DNA of 64,000 nucleotides from Exilispira sp964581895 (GTDB lineage Bacteria; Spirochaetota; JAAYUW01): assembly GCA_964581895.1 (NCBI GenBank), contig CAZOPR010000006.1:62001-126000 (forward strand). The letters are read 5' to 3'. Of the stretch, positions 35,808-43,700 are shown piece after piece (position 1 is the stretch's first letter; the number at the start of each line of letters is the position of its first letter). A program made the position numbers and the translations under genes. The notes below the pieces were generated by a model. That model ran no database searches. It was not told where the DNA came from and saw nothing but the letters and a program-made list of their open reading frames with translations.

Positions 35808-36901
35808 TCAATTTTGCTCCATTCAGATTTACTCCAGTTAAAAAAATTGAAATAAATAAAATCATCATTTTTTTTTGAAATACTATCTCCTCTTTCGAAA
35901 GAAAGTGTTTTTCCTATAGATTTTACTCTTGAATCAAGGCAGGATAAACATTTTATTCCATCTTCATCAAGACAAATTTTGTTAGGATACAAAAGATAAT
36001 CCTTTTTATTTTCTATTGGGGTAATATTTGGCATAAGGACATTTGCTCCTGCTTTTAGCATTTTTTCTCTTCCATAAGTATCTATACTTCCTGCAGCTGT
36101 AGTTGCAGGAATATTTGCATAAGGTAAAAATATTCTAAGCATGGCGGTTATTCTTATTGTTTCTTCTATTGGCAAAGCTCTTACATCTTTTAAAGGAGTG
36201 TTTTCATTTGGGATAAATGGACCTATTCCAATCATATCGAAACCAAAATAATGACAGAGCAATATGTTTTGCATCCTTATAGCTAAAGTTTCTTCTGGAA
36301 GTCCTACCATAAAACCTGAACCTACTTCATAACCTTCACTTTTTAAATCTTCAAGTGCTGAAAGTCTTTTTGAAAAAGATTTACCAGGGCATAGTTTTTT
36401 ATAAAGTTTTTCATCCGATGTTTCAAATCGGAGCAAATATCTATTTGCACCAAGTCTTTTCCATTCTCTATATACCTCTTTTGGATATACTCCGCAGGAT
36501 AAAGTTATAGCAAAGTCATCACCAAATTTTTTACGGACATTTTGTAAAAGTTCACAAATTTTATCTGGAATTGCAGCCTGATTTTCACCACTTTGGAGAA
36601 CAAATGTATTAAATCCTTTTTTTAATCCATTTGAAATTATGTTTTCTATCTTTTCATTGGATAAAATATATCTATTTACTTTTTTATTACTTTTTCTTAT
36701 GCCACAATAAAGGCAATCTGATTCGCATACATTAGAAAATTCTATCAATCCTCGTAAATAAACTTTTGAACCATGTACTTTTTTACAAATTAAATTTCCA
36801 AGATCCACTAAATACTCTGTATTTTGTTTTGAATACCAATCTATCAGATCATTTATAATCATATGATTCATGTTAAAATCAATTTTACTAATAGTAGACA
36901 T
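35804..36901 (-). CDS. hydE: [FeFe]-hydrogenase maturase, radical SAM protein HydE
   Basis: HydE acts on the HydG product during assembly of the hydrogenase 2Fe subcluster. The 365-residue TIM-barrel enzyme has the radical-SAM cluster motif CESDCLYC (C59, C63, C66) and a second, non-essential cluster motif C-x7-C-x2-C (C310, C318, C321) that many HydE proteins keep. Other HydE-like parts are VLQSGE, RYLLRFETSD and GIGPFIPNENTPL. It overlaps hydG by 14 bases and aspA by four. All expected ligands are intact, unlike HydF. Confidence 0.95.
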   Translation of the reverse strand: MSTISKIDFNMNHMIINDLIDWYSKQNTEYLVDLGNLICKKVHGSKVYLRGLIEFSNVCESDCLYCGIRKSNKKVNRYILSNEKIENIISNGLKKGFNTFVLQSGENQAAIPDKICELLQNVRKKFGDDFAITLSCGVYPKEVYREWKRLGANRYLLRFETSDEKLYKKLCPGKSFSKRLSALEDLKSEGYEVGSGFMVGLPEETLAIRMQNILLCHYFGFDMIGIGPFIPNENTPLKDVRALPIEETIRITAMLRIFLPYANIPATTAAGSIDTYGREKMLKAGANVLMPNITPIENKKDYLLYPNKICLDEDGIKCLSCLDSRVKSIGKTLSFERGDSISKKNDDFIYFNFFNWSKSEWSKIE

Positions 36902-38294
36902 CTTTTTTCCCTTTTATTTCTTCATCTATTCCCTGTTTTATTTGGTCGACCAGCTTTTTATCAGGTATTTCAGTAAGAATCTTTTCAATTAATTCAAATC
37001 CTTTTTGCTTTGTATCAGAAGATGCGAATTGAATTAAATATTCAGCGAAAGTCAAAACTCCATTAGGCATACAGAATTTTTGAATAAGCCCGGGTTTAGC
37101 AAGATCCATAAAATCTTTTCCAACTCTCCCTTTTCTATAACATGCAGTGCAAAATGAAGGTATAAATTCATCATCGATTAAAGATGATATCACTTCTTCA
37201 AGACTTCTGTGATCACCTAACTGAAATTGCTCTGTACTTTCTTCATTTTCACAGCTATATGCACCAGGGTTTGTTCTGGAACCAGCTGATATCTGACTTA
37301 CCCCATAATGGAATAACTCTTTTCTTAAATTTTCATTCTCTCTTGTTGAAAGGATGATTCCAGTATATGGAAGAGCAAGTCTAATGATGGCGATTAATTT
37401 CTTAAAATCGAGATCTGATAATGGATAAGGAACATTTTTTGAAATCGGAGCTTCATCTGCTGGTTCAATTCTTGGAACGCTTATTGTATGGGGTCCTGTT
37501 CCAAATTTTTCTTCAAGATGAAAAGCATGTTGCATCAATGAAAGGACCTCAAATCTATAGTCAGCAAGACCGAAAAGGACACCAAGACCAACATCATTGA
37601 TTCCTACTTGCATTGCTCTATCCATAACATATAATCTATAAAGATAATCAGATTTAGGTCCCTCTCTATGATAATTTTTATAAAGTTCTTCGTCATATGT
37701 CTCCTGGAAGCAAGCATAAGTTCCTATCTTTTGTTCATGAAGTTTTTTGAATCCTTCAACATCAAGTGGTGCTATTTCTACATTTATTCTTCTTATTGTG
37801 TTCCCTTTATAATTTATAGAATATACTCTTTTAATTGCCTCACAAAAGTAATTTAAATCTGTCTCTTCTGATTCACCACAAAGCATTAATATTCTTTTGT
37901 GCCCACAAGATAAAAGAGATCTTGTTTCAGACTCAATCTGAGAAAAATCAAGAATTGCTCTTTTTAACTTTTTATTATCTTTTCTAAAAGCACAATATAA
38001 ACAATTATTTGAACAGACATTTCCTATATACAAAGGAGCAAATAGGACTAATCTTTTTCCATAAATAAGCTGCTTAACTTTTGATGCCGCTAATGTTATT
38101 TTTTTTATTATTTTTTCATCTTCAGCATTAAGAAGAATAGCAACTTCTTCAAGATTTAATCCTTTAAGTAGAAATGATTTTGAAATTATTGAATCGACTT
38201 TTTCATTTGAAACTAAATTTTTGGTATCTTCGATCAAATTGTACAATTTTTTTCTTTCAATAAAGCTTTTAAGACCTATTGAATTGCTTATCAT
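36888..38294 (-). CDS. hydG: [FeFe]-hydrogenase maturase, tyrosine lyase HydG
   Basis: HydG cleaves tyrosine to make CO and cyanide ligands on iron. The 468-residue enzyme has the radical-SAM motif CSNNCLYC (C94, C98, C101) and the C-terminal auxiliary cluster motif C-x2-C-x22-C (C382, C385, C408) in CTACYRKGRVGKDF and KFCMPN. This is exactly the HydG spacing and separates it from ThiH. Its start lies inside the upstream regulator gene, overlapping by 26 bases, with a strong AAGGGAGG five to eight bases before the ATG. Confidence 0.96.
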   Translation of the reverse strand: MISNSIGLKSFIERKKLYNLIEDTKNLVSNEKVDSIISKSFLLKGLNLEEVAILLNAEDEKIIKKITLAASKVKQLIYGKRLVLFAPLYIGNVCSNNCLYCAFRKDNKKLKRAILDFSQIESETRSLLSCGHKRILMLCGESEETDLNYFCEAIKRVYSINYKGNTIRRINVEIAPLDVEGFKKLHEQKIGTYACFQETYDEELYKNYHREGPKSDYLYRLYVMDRAMQVGINDVGLGVLFGLADYRFEVLSLMQHAFHLEEKFGTGPHTISVPRIEPADEAPISKNVPYPLSDLDFKKLIAIIRLALPYTGIILSTRENENLRKELFHYGVSQISAGSRTNPGAYSCENEESTEQFQLGDHRSLEEVISSLIDDEFIPSFCTACYRKGRVGKDFMDLAKPGLIQKFCMPNGVLTFAEYLIQFASSDTKQKGFELIEKILTEIPDKKLVDQIKQGIDEEIKGKKDVYY

Positions 38295-38574
38295 CAGTAT
38301 CCTCCCTTTTTGTCGAGAGGATAGATTTTACTTTTACACCTTTAAGTCTTCCAAGCTTTCCAGTAAATGAACCAAAATGATCTGTATCTGCTTCCATAAT
38401 AAGGCTGATAATCCTTATATTTTCTTCTTTAAGGTTTAAACCCTGTCTAGCCAAAATAAATTCTTGAAATTGATGAATAATGGTAGAAACAGACTCAATT
38501 TGAGAAAAATCCTCGATAATGATACCAACTATTCCGATTCTCTTTTCCATCAGAATATTCCTCTGGAATCGCAT
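38269..38574 (-). CDS. TM1266-type ACT-like regulator of the iron-only hydrogenase system
   Basis: A small ferredoxin/ACT-fold protein of the family found beside hydG in many anaerobes (TM1266 of Thermotoga) and annotated as an iron-only hydrogenase system regulator. Typical parts are KRIGIVGIIIEDFSQ, HQFQEFILARQGL and MEADTDHFGSFTGKLGRLKGVKVKS. Two starts are possible. The ATG at 38574 (101 residues) has AAGGAG eight bases upstream. The ATG at 38550 (93 residues, MEKRIGIVG) has GAGGAA nine bases upstream and matches the usual family start. First gene of the hyd operon; its 3' end overlaps hydG. Confidence 0.88.
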   Translation of the reverse strand: MRFQRNILMEKRIGIVGIIIEDFSQIESVSTIIHQFQEFILARQGLNLKEENIRIISLIMEADTDHFGSFTGKLGRLKGVKVKSILSTKREDTDDKQFNRS

Positions 38575-38592
38575 TTTTTAGACTCCTTAAGG

Positions 38593-38607
38593 GCATAAAA
38601 ATTATGC
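38593..38607. promoter_or_regulatory. Inverted repeat in the hyd operon leader
   Basis: GCATAA-AAA-TTATGC, a perfect 6-bp palindrome with a three-base spacer. It lies between the predicted transcription start and the ribosome-binding site of the regulator gene. It could be an operator or an RNA hairpin near the start; which, the sequence does not tell. Confidence 0.45.
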
Positions 38608-38624
38608 TCCTCTCAGACAAAGAA

Positions 38625-38652
38625 AAATTATTCTAAAATTAAAGATTGTCAA
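38625..38652 (-). promoter_or_regulatory. Promoter of the hyd operon
   Basis: Minus strand: TTGACA (38647-38652), 16 bases, TAATTT (38625-38630). The predicted start is near 38617, with a leader of about 43 bases that contains the inverted repeat at 38593-38607. Confidence 0.55.
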
Positions 38653-38683
38653 TAAGAATTTTATAATTCAGATATAAAAAATT

Positions 38684-39739
38684 TTAATAAAAGCTTGAAT
38701 TATTTTTATATTTTAAGTGTTCAGAATAAGTTCTTGAAAAGTAATGAGAGCCATCCCCTTTTGCAACATAGAAAAAATAGTCTGTCTTAGCTGGGAAAAA
38801 GGCTGCTTTCAATGATTCATATGAAGGGTTGCAGATTGGGGTTGGAGGAAGTCCACTGTGGATATAAGTGTTATATGGAGATTGGATATTTAAGTCATCA
38901 AGTGTCAACTTTTTTTTATGGTTAGGAAGGATATATTCAACGGTAGGGCATAGTTCAAGTCTCATCCCTTTTGAAAGTCTATTGTATATAACAGAAGCGA
39001 TTATTGGTTTTTCGTTATCCAGCATCGCTTCTTCTTCTATTAAAGATGCTATTATTATCTTTTTATATATTTCAATTGCTGAAAGATTTGAAACAGGAAA
39101 TTTCTCAAGGATTTTGAAAAAAAACTTTATTGGTTCTTGGAGAATTGAAGAGGGAGAAACACCTTTTGCATAAGAGTATGTTTCAGGGTAAAAAAAACCT
39201 TCAAATTTTTTTTCTTTTATGTTTATCTTGAATTTCTGCCAGTAATTCAAAATCTCTGGATTATCAAGCAAGTTTAGGTTTTGTTCAAAAGATGAGATCA
39301 AAAAATCTTGCCCATTTATTATACTATAAAACTGTTCTTTTGAAACAATATTTTTATCAGCAAAAAGCCTTGCTATTTCATCTATTCTAAGTCCTGGTGG
39401 AATAGTCAATTTTAATGGTATCCCAATCCCTTTATCTATATCCTGAATAATCCTCCAGTATGTGTAATATTCATAAACCTGATAACTACCAACTTTTATG
39501 ACAAGATTTCTATAAAATAACCTAGTGTAAATTTTTATTATAAAAAAGTTTCCATAAAGTCCTCTATTTTTTAAGTATCTTAATATTGTATTTAAGTTAT
39601 CTCCAGGGTTAATTGATAAAACAAAGTTAGAATTTATAGGAATAATATGTGTTATTAAAAAACCATAGCTATATAGAATAAATAAAAAAATTGTCAAAAA
39701 AAATAGAATGAAAATAATAAATTTTGTCATAGATTTCAT
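38684..39739 (-). CDS. mltG: Endolytic peptidoglycan transglycosylase MltG
   Basis: MltG cuts nascent glycan strands at the inner membrane and sets their length. The 351-residue protein has one N-terminal membrane segment (about 7-30), a LysM-like domain and the YceG catalytic domain. ASLIEEEA (231-238) includes the catalytic Glu, probably E235, followed by IASVIYNRL, QSPYNTYIHSGLPPTPICNP and the YFVAKGDGSHYF-like end (here FFYVAKGDGSHYFS). No clear ribosome-binding site precedes the ATG. It follows the MBL hydrolase gene on the same strand by 16 bases. Confidence 0.93.
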   Translation of the reverse strand: MKSMTKFIIFILFFLTIFLFILYSYGFLITHIIPINSNFVLSINPGDNLNTILRYLKNRGLYGNFFIIKIYTRLFYRNLVIKVGSYQVYEYYTYWRIIQDIDKGIGIPLKLTIPPGLRIDEIARLFADKNIVSKEQFYSIINGQDFLISSFEQNLNLLDNPEILNYWQKFKINIKEKKFEGFFYPETYSYAKGVSPSSILQEPIKFFFKILEKFPVSNLSAIEIYKKIIIASLIEEEAMLDNEKPIIASVIYNRLSKGMRLELCPTVEYILPNHKKKLTLDDLNIQSPYNTYIHSGLPPTPICNPSYESLKAAFFPAKTDYFFYVAKGDGSHYFSRTYSEHLKYKNNSSFY

Positions 39740-39755
39740 TTTAATCTACTTTTTG

Positions 39756-40547
39756 CTAAATCTTATAAGCTTTATTAAAGTAGTTTAAGTTTTTTGCAAT
39801 CTCATTTTTATCAAAGCAATCACCGTGTGAGGGGATTATACAATCCACCTTTTCTTCTAAGATTTTTTCCCAGCTTTTATAAAGTACTTTTAAGTCATTA
39901 AAAATAACAGGAAGGTATCTATTACCGAAAAAATTAAAACCGGAAGCCAGAGTATCTCCAGCAAGAAGATGATTTTCAATTTTAATGCAGATTGAGTCAT
40001 TTGTATGACCAGGTGTGTAAAATATTTTGATATAAGGTTCTTTTTTATTTTCATCAATAGCATTTTCAAATTCAAAATGATTGGTCTCGATATTTAAAAA
40101 TAAAGGTCTTTCTGTTAATTCAATATCACTCTCTTGCTTAATATATGGTTCAAACCTATTTGAGTTTTTCATTAATTTATGTGATAATCTTGTTAGCCTT
40201 TGTATGGATCTGGAAGTTGAATAGTATGTTTCTTCAGGGCTGTTAAAGCCTTTTTTCAGGTTTTCAAAGCAATTTTTATGCGCTATTAGTGGAATAGCTG
40301 GATTTATTTTTTTTAGGTACCAGATACCGCCAGTATGATCGGAATGATGATGTGTTATTATTATTCCTTTAAGGTTTGAAAGGTCAGGGTCCAATGTTAT
40401 CAGAGAAATTTTATTATAAAGTTTCAAATAATCTTTAGGGTAGCCAGTATCTACAAGAAAATAATTGGATTTATAATTTATTAGAAAAGTATTTACGAAC
40501 CTAAAAGGAATAGTAATGATATCTATATTATTAGAGGTTGTAAACAT
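39756..40547 (-). CDS. Metallo-beta-lactamase-fold hydrolase, glyoxalase II-like
   Basis: The 263-residue protein has the zinc motif THHHSDHTGG near residue 70, a GHT motif (YTPGHTNDS) with a further His, LLAGDTL, and a last His in PSHGD. This is the common architecture of small MBL hydrolases (glyoxalase II, lactonase or similar); the substrate is unknown. The frame starts four codons upstream, but GGAGGA lies four bases before the ATG at 40545-40547, which is therefore preferred. It probably forms a transcript with mltG. Confidence 0.8.
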   Translation of the reverse strand: MFTTSNNIDIITIPFRFVNTFLINYKSNYFLVDTGYPKDYLKLYNKISLITLDPDLSNLKGIIITHHHSDHTGGIWYLKKINPAIPLIAHKNCFENLKKGFNSPEETYYSTSRSIQRLTRLSHKLMKNSNRFEPYIKQESDIELTERPLFLNIETNHFEFENAIDENKKEPYIKIFYTPGHTNDSICIKIENHLLAGDTLASGFNFFGNRYLPVIFNDLKVLYKSWEKILEEKVDCIIPSHGDCFDKNEIAKNLNYFNKAYKI

Positions 40548-40575
40548 ATCTTCCTCCATTTTTTACTTAAAAGTT

Positions 40576-40612
40576 AGGAAAAATCTTATAACTCAGGAAA
40601 AATCCTATAACT
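40576..40612. repeat. 19-bp tandem duplication
   Basis: AGGAAAAATCTTATAACT at 40576 recurs as AGGAAAAATCCTATAACT at 40595, upstream of the MBL hydrolase gene. Confidence 0.7.
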
Positions 40613-40653
40613 ATAATTTATTTTTTTTTAATATTTATTGACATCAAGTAAAA

Positions 40654-41271
40654 TTAATTAATAGGGGTATATCTTAACTCAGATCCAACTACTACTGCAC
40701 CATCAACAATTGTTAAAACAGGGATAAAATCAATCTTTATCTTTTTTACTTTCCCATCTGGCATTTTTACATCTACAGAATTTTCAAAAGGTTTTGGTCC
40801 TGGAAAATCAAATGCTATTTGATAGTATTTCGCAAGATCTATCTCGGCAATTTTTACCATATTGTTTAATATTTTTGTCCTTATTTCAACTATCGCTTTT
40901 GTTACTCTTATTTGTATTTTATTTGTGTTTATATCGTAATTTACACTTACCTCACCATCTGCTTTTGATTTAGTTACAATGTTACCAGGATTTATTGTTA
41001 TAGTAACATCACCTGTAAATTTAGCCTTGCCATCTATTAATCTTATCTGTGGGTTTTGAACAAGCCAGGTATAGGTGCCGGATAACCCTAAAACCGAAAA
41101 TTTTTCTGTATTTGTAAGATCACCAATAGCGATTAAAAATTTATTTAATGTGCCTTCACTTATTGTAATGCTTGCGTCGGCTTTAGAACTGCTTTCAAAA
41201 GAGATAAAAGTAAAAGTAAAAACTAAAAGTAAGATTAAAAAGATAAAGTAAAGAAAATAATCTTTTCTCAT
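40654..41271 (-). CDS. Exported protein of unknown family
   Basis: The 205-residue product starts with MRKDYF and a hydrophobic signal or anchor (about 5-26), then a beta-rich domain. The start of the mature part, ISEGTLNKFLIAIGDL, and the regular strands after it resemble lipid-binding tubular domains of the YceB/DUF1439 kind, but this is only a resemblance. GGAGG five bases before the ATG at 41269-41271 sets the start; the frame is open eight codons further. It follows the MTH1187-type gene by 36 bases on the same strand. Confidence 0.55.
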   Translation of the reverse strand: MRKDYFLYFIFLILLLVFTFTFISFESSSKADASITISEGTLNKFLIAIGDLTNTEKFSVLGLSGTYTWLVQNPQIRLIDGKAKFTGDVTITINPGNIVTKSKADGEVSVNYDINTNKIQIRVTKAIVEIRTKILNNMVKIAEIDLAKYYQIAFDFPGPKPFENSVDVKMPDGKVKKIKIDFIPVLTIVDGAVVVGSELRYTPIN

Positions 41272-41307
41272 TTTTCCTCCAATGTAGTTAGGCATATTTT
41301 TCTATAG

Positions 41308-41613
41308 TTAGGTATATTTTGCTAACTTTTCTTCAATAGTTCCAATATCTCCACTCCAGAGTTTTATGTTTATACAAATAGTTTTTAATCCTTTTTCTAA
41401 AAGTAGATTATTAATTTTTTCAATCAATGTAAGAATTTCGCCGATATTCCCCTCTATAACTGTTTCAAAAGGAGTTACAAGATATTTTAATTTAGAGTCT
41501 TTTATCAAATCAATAGCGAAATCTATGAATTCATACATCTTCTTTTTATCTTCAACTCCTATTGGCAAAACCTGAATAGCGCAAGAACTTTTAACTTCCA
41601 TATTTTTATTCAT
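41308..41613 (-). CDS. MTH1187/YqgV-type thiamine-binding-like protein
   Basis: The 101-residue protein has the ferredoxin-like fold signature of the COG0011 family: CAIQVLPIGV, DLIKDSKLKYLVTPFETVIEG and the C-terminal strand ICINIKLWSGD. Relatives bind thiamine or its precursor part, often beside thiamine transporters. Here it precedes an exported protein gene and no transporter adjoins it on the same strand. A thiamine pyrophosphokinase gene lies 12 kb away in the window. The gap before it holds a 14-bp duplication (CTTTTATTCAAATA) and no visible TPP riboswitch. Confidence 0.82.
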   Translation of the reverse strand: MNKNMEVKSSCAIQVLPIGVEDKKKMYEFIDFAIDLIKDSKLKYLVTPFETVIEGNIGEILTLIEKINNLLLEKGLKTICINIKLWSGDIGTIEEKLAKYT

Positions 41614-41850
41614 AATCTTTTATTCAAATACCTTTTATTCAAATACTGTTTTTAATAAAAACAACTTTCCCAATTCATCAGAAATATACAACTTGTATTA
41701 AAAAGTTCAAAATAAAAAGTTTAAATTGATAATTTTTTTTTAGTATCTATAATTCTTAATGAACTGAAATATATTAATAAGACTATATTTTTTGTAAAGA
41801 TTTTAGCAAAATGGAATAAAGGTTTAGTAAAGATATAAAAGAGGTTAGTT

Positions 41851-42855
41851 ATGAAATCAAAAATTTGTAGAATCATTATTTTGCTTTTTATATTATCTTT
41901 TTTCTTTTTCTCATTGCAATCAAATAAAATAATTGTTGATATGGCTAAAAACACGGTTAAGTTGCCTGAAAAGATAGAAAGAGTGATAACTTTAGATCCT
42001 TTTTCGACTCAAATAATGATTGGCCTTGGGCTTAAAGATTTGCTTGTGGATGCTCAATATGGGACAAACCTTGTAGGCGAAGGTTTTGTTCAGGTTGCCC
42101 CAGAAATACAAAATTGGGGCAGTTCATTTTCTGGTAATACTGTTATACTTGAAAATCTTGTAGAAAAAAAGCCAGATTTGATAATATCTCAGATTGGAAG
42201 ACCAAATATAAATAAAATAATGGAATTAAAAATTCCACTAGTTCAAATAGATGTTGAAAACGATCAGGCATTTATTGGTTCATTAAACTTTATTGCTGAT
42301 ATTTTCAATAAAAGAGCCAAAGCGGCAGAGATATCTAAATTTATATCAATAAAACTAAATGAATTTTATACAGCTAATGATAAAAATAAAAACAAGGCTA
42401 AACCCAAAGTTTATGTAGCTGGGAGCAATATTTTGAGAACATTTGGTTCTTCTTCTTTTCAAAAGTGGTTTGTAAGTATAGCAGGAGGAATTTTTGCTAC
42501 AGAGTCTTACAATCAACTTAAGATAGATATTAATCCAGAGACTTTGATAAAACTAAATCCAGACTATATTATCCTTTCAAAATATACAGCAGAAGAGATA
42601 TCCCAGATTCTAAGTGATGCAAGGTTTTCAAAGATTAATGCAATTAAAAACAATAAAGTATTTAGAATCCCTTCATATATTTTATCATGGGACCTACCTT
42701 CATTTGAAATGATTGCTGGTATAGGTTATTTAAGATATCTTTTTGGTTTTAGTACTGCTACCGATTTTTCTGATACGATAAAAAATCTTTATAAAATTGT
42801 GTATAACCTTGATTTATCTGATGAACAGATAAACAGCATTTTTTTAGCAAACTAG
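41851..42855 (+). CDS. Periplasmic binding protein of a metal-chelate ABC importer (FecB/BtuF type)
   Basis: The 334-residue protein has a signal sequence (about 1-22, no lipobox) and the class III binding-protein fold. Typical parts are NTVKLPEKIERVITLDPF near the start, LVEKKPDLIIS, VYVAGSN, NPETLIKLNPDYIIL and the C-terminal helix with NNKVFRIPSY. It binds iron siderophore, heme, cobalamin or another metal complex; the ligand is not predictable. AGAGG seven bases before the ATG. First gene of a three-gene importer operon. Confidence 0.88.
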   Translation: MKSKICRIIILLFILSFFFFSLQSNKIIVDMAKNTVKLPEKIERVITLDPFSTQIMIGLGLKDLLVDAQYGTNLVGEGFVQVAPEIQNWGSSFSGNTVILENLVEKKPDLIISQIGRPNINKIMELKIPLVQIDVENDQAFIGSLNFIADIFNKRAKAAEISKFISIKLNEFYTANDKNKNKAKPKVYVAGSNILRTFGSSSFQKWFVSIAGGIFATESYNQLKIDINPETLIKLNPDYIILSKYTAEEISQILSDARFSKINAIKNNKVFRIPSYILSWDLPSFEMIAGIGYLRYLFGFSTATDFSDTIKNLYKIVYNLDLSDEQINSIFLAN

Positions 42856-42857
42856 TT

Positions 42858-43700
42858 ATGCCTATAATCAAGATTGAAAACTTATTTTTTACATATAGAA
42901 AAAGGGAAAGAAAAGGAAAAGAACTTGATAACAATAAAGATAAGAATATATATGAAAGAATAAAAGAAGGCAAAAATTTCGAACTAAAAAATATTAAATT
43001 TGATATTTTCGAAAGTGAAGTCATAAGTATTTTAGGCCCAAATGGAAGTGGTAAAACTACTCTTCTTAAAATACTTGCAAAAATCTATAAAGCTCAACTT
43101 GGATTTGTTTACTTAAATGGTAAAAATATAGATGAATTTAGCATAAAACAATACTCTAAATTGGTTCACTATATACCTCAAAATCCATCTATCTCATTTG
43201 ATTTTAATGTGCTGGATACCATTGTGACTGGAGTGAATTCCAGACTTGGTTTTTTTGAATTTCCAACTATTGTTCATTATGAAAAAGCTTTGAATCTTTT
43301 AAAGGATTTTGGCTTGGAATATCTTAAAGATAAAAGCTTAAATCAGATAAGTGGTGGAGAGATTCAGCTTGTTTTCTTTTTGAGAAGCCTTATAAGTGAT
43401 GCAGATGTTCTTATCTTTGATGAACCAACTGCTTTTTTGGATTTTAAGAATCAATCTAAAATTTTAGAAATTATCAAAAAAATTTCATTGCAGAAAAAAA
43501 CAATAATAGTTTCACTTCACGATCCAAACCATGTTTTAAGAATATCTGATAGGGTAATTTTACTTAAAGATGGGAAGATCTTTTCGAGTGGTAAACCAAA
43601 GGAGATTTTGGTAGAGAAAAATCTTTCTGACCTTTACGACTATCCTGTAAAAAGGATGAAAGGGGAAAATACTGATGAGTATTTTTTCAAAATGTTATAA
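42858..43700 (+). CDS. Metal-chelate ABC importer, ATP-binding protein
   Basis: The 280-residue ATPase has Walker A GPNGSGKTT near residue 57, Q-loop YIPQNP, signature ISGGEIQ (a slight variant of LSGGQ), Walker B LIFDEPTAFLD and the switch His in VSLHDPNHVL. A charged Lys/Glu/Asn-rich insertion (about 13-40) precedes the P-loop. Its ATG is two bases after the binding-protein stop with no ribosome-binding site, so it is probably translated by coupling. It overlaps the permease gene by 26 bases. Confidence 0.9.
   Translation: MPIIKIENLFFTYRKRERKGKELDNNKDKNIYERIKEGKNFELKNIKFDIFESEVISILGPNGSGKTTLLKILAKIYKAQLGFVYLNGKNIDEFSIKQYSKLVHYIPQNPSISFDFNVLDTIVTGVNSRLGFFEFPTIVHYEKALNLLKDFGLEYLKDKSLNQISGGEIQLVFFLRSLISDADVLIFDEPTAFLDFKNQSKILEIIKKISLQKKTIIVSLHDPNHVLRISDRVILLKDGKIFSSGKPKEILVEKNLSDLYDYPVKRMKGENTDEYFFKML

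Noticed and set aside
40625..40660. TTGACA on the plus strand as promoter
   Set aside because: The sequence at the right -10 spacing is ATAGGG and only minus-strand genes follow.
41614..41850. TPP or cobalamin riboswitch upstream of the thiamine-binding-like or importer genes
   Set aside because: No CUGAGA-type thi-box or cobalamin box core could be found on either strand.
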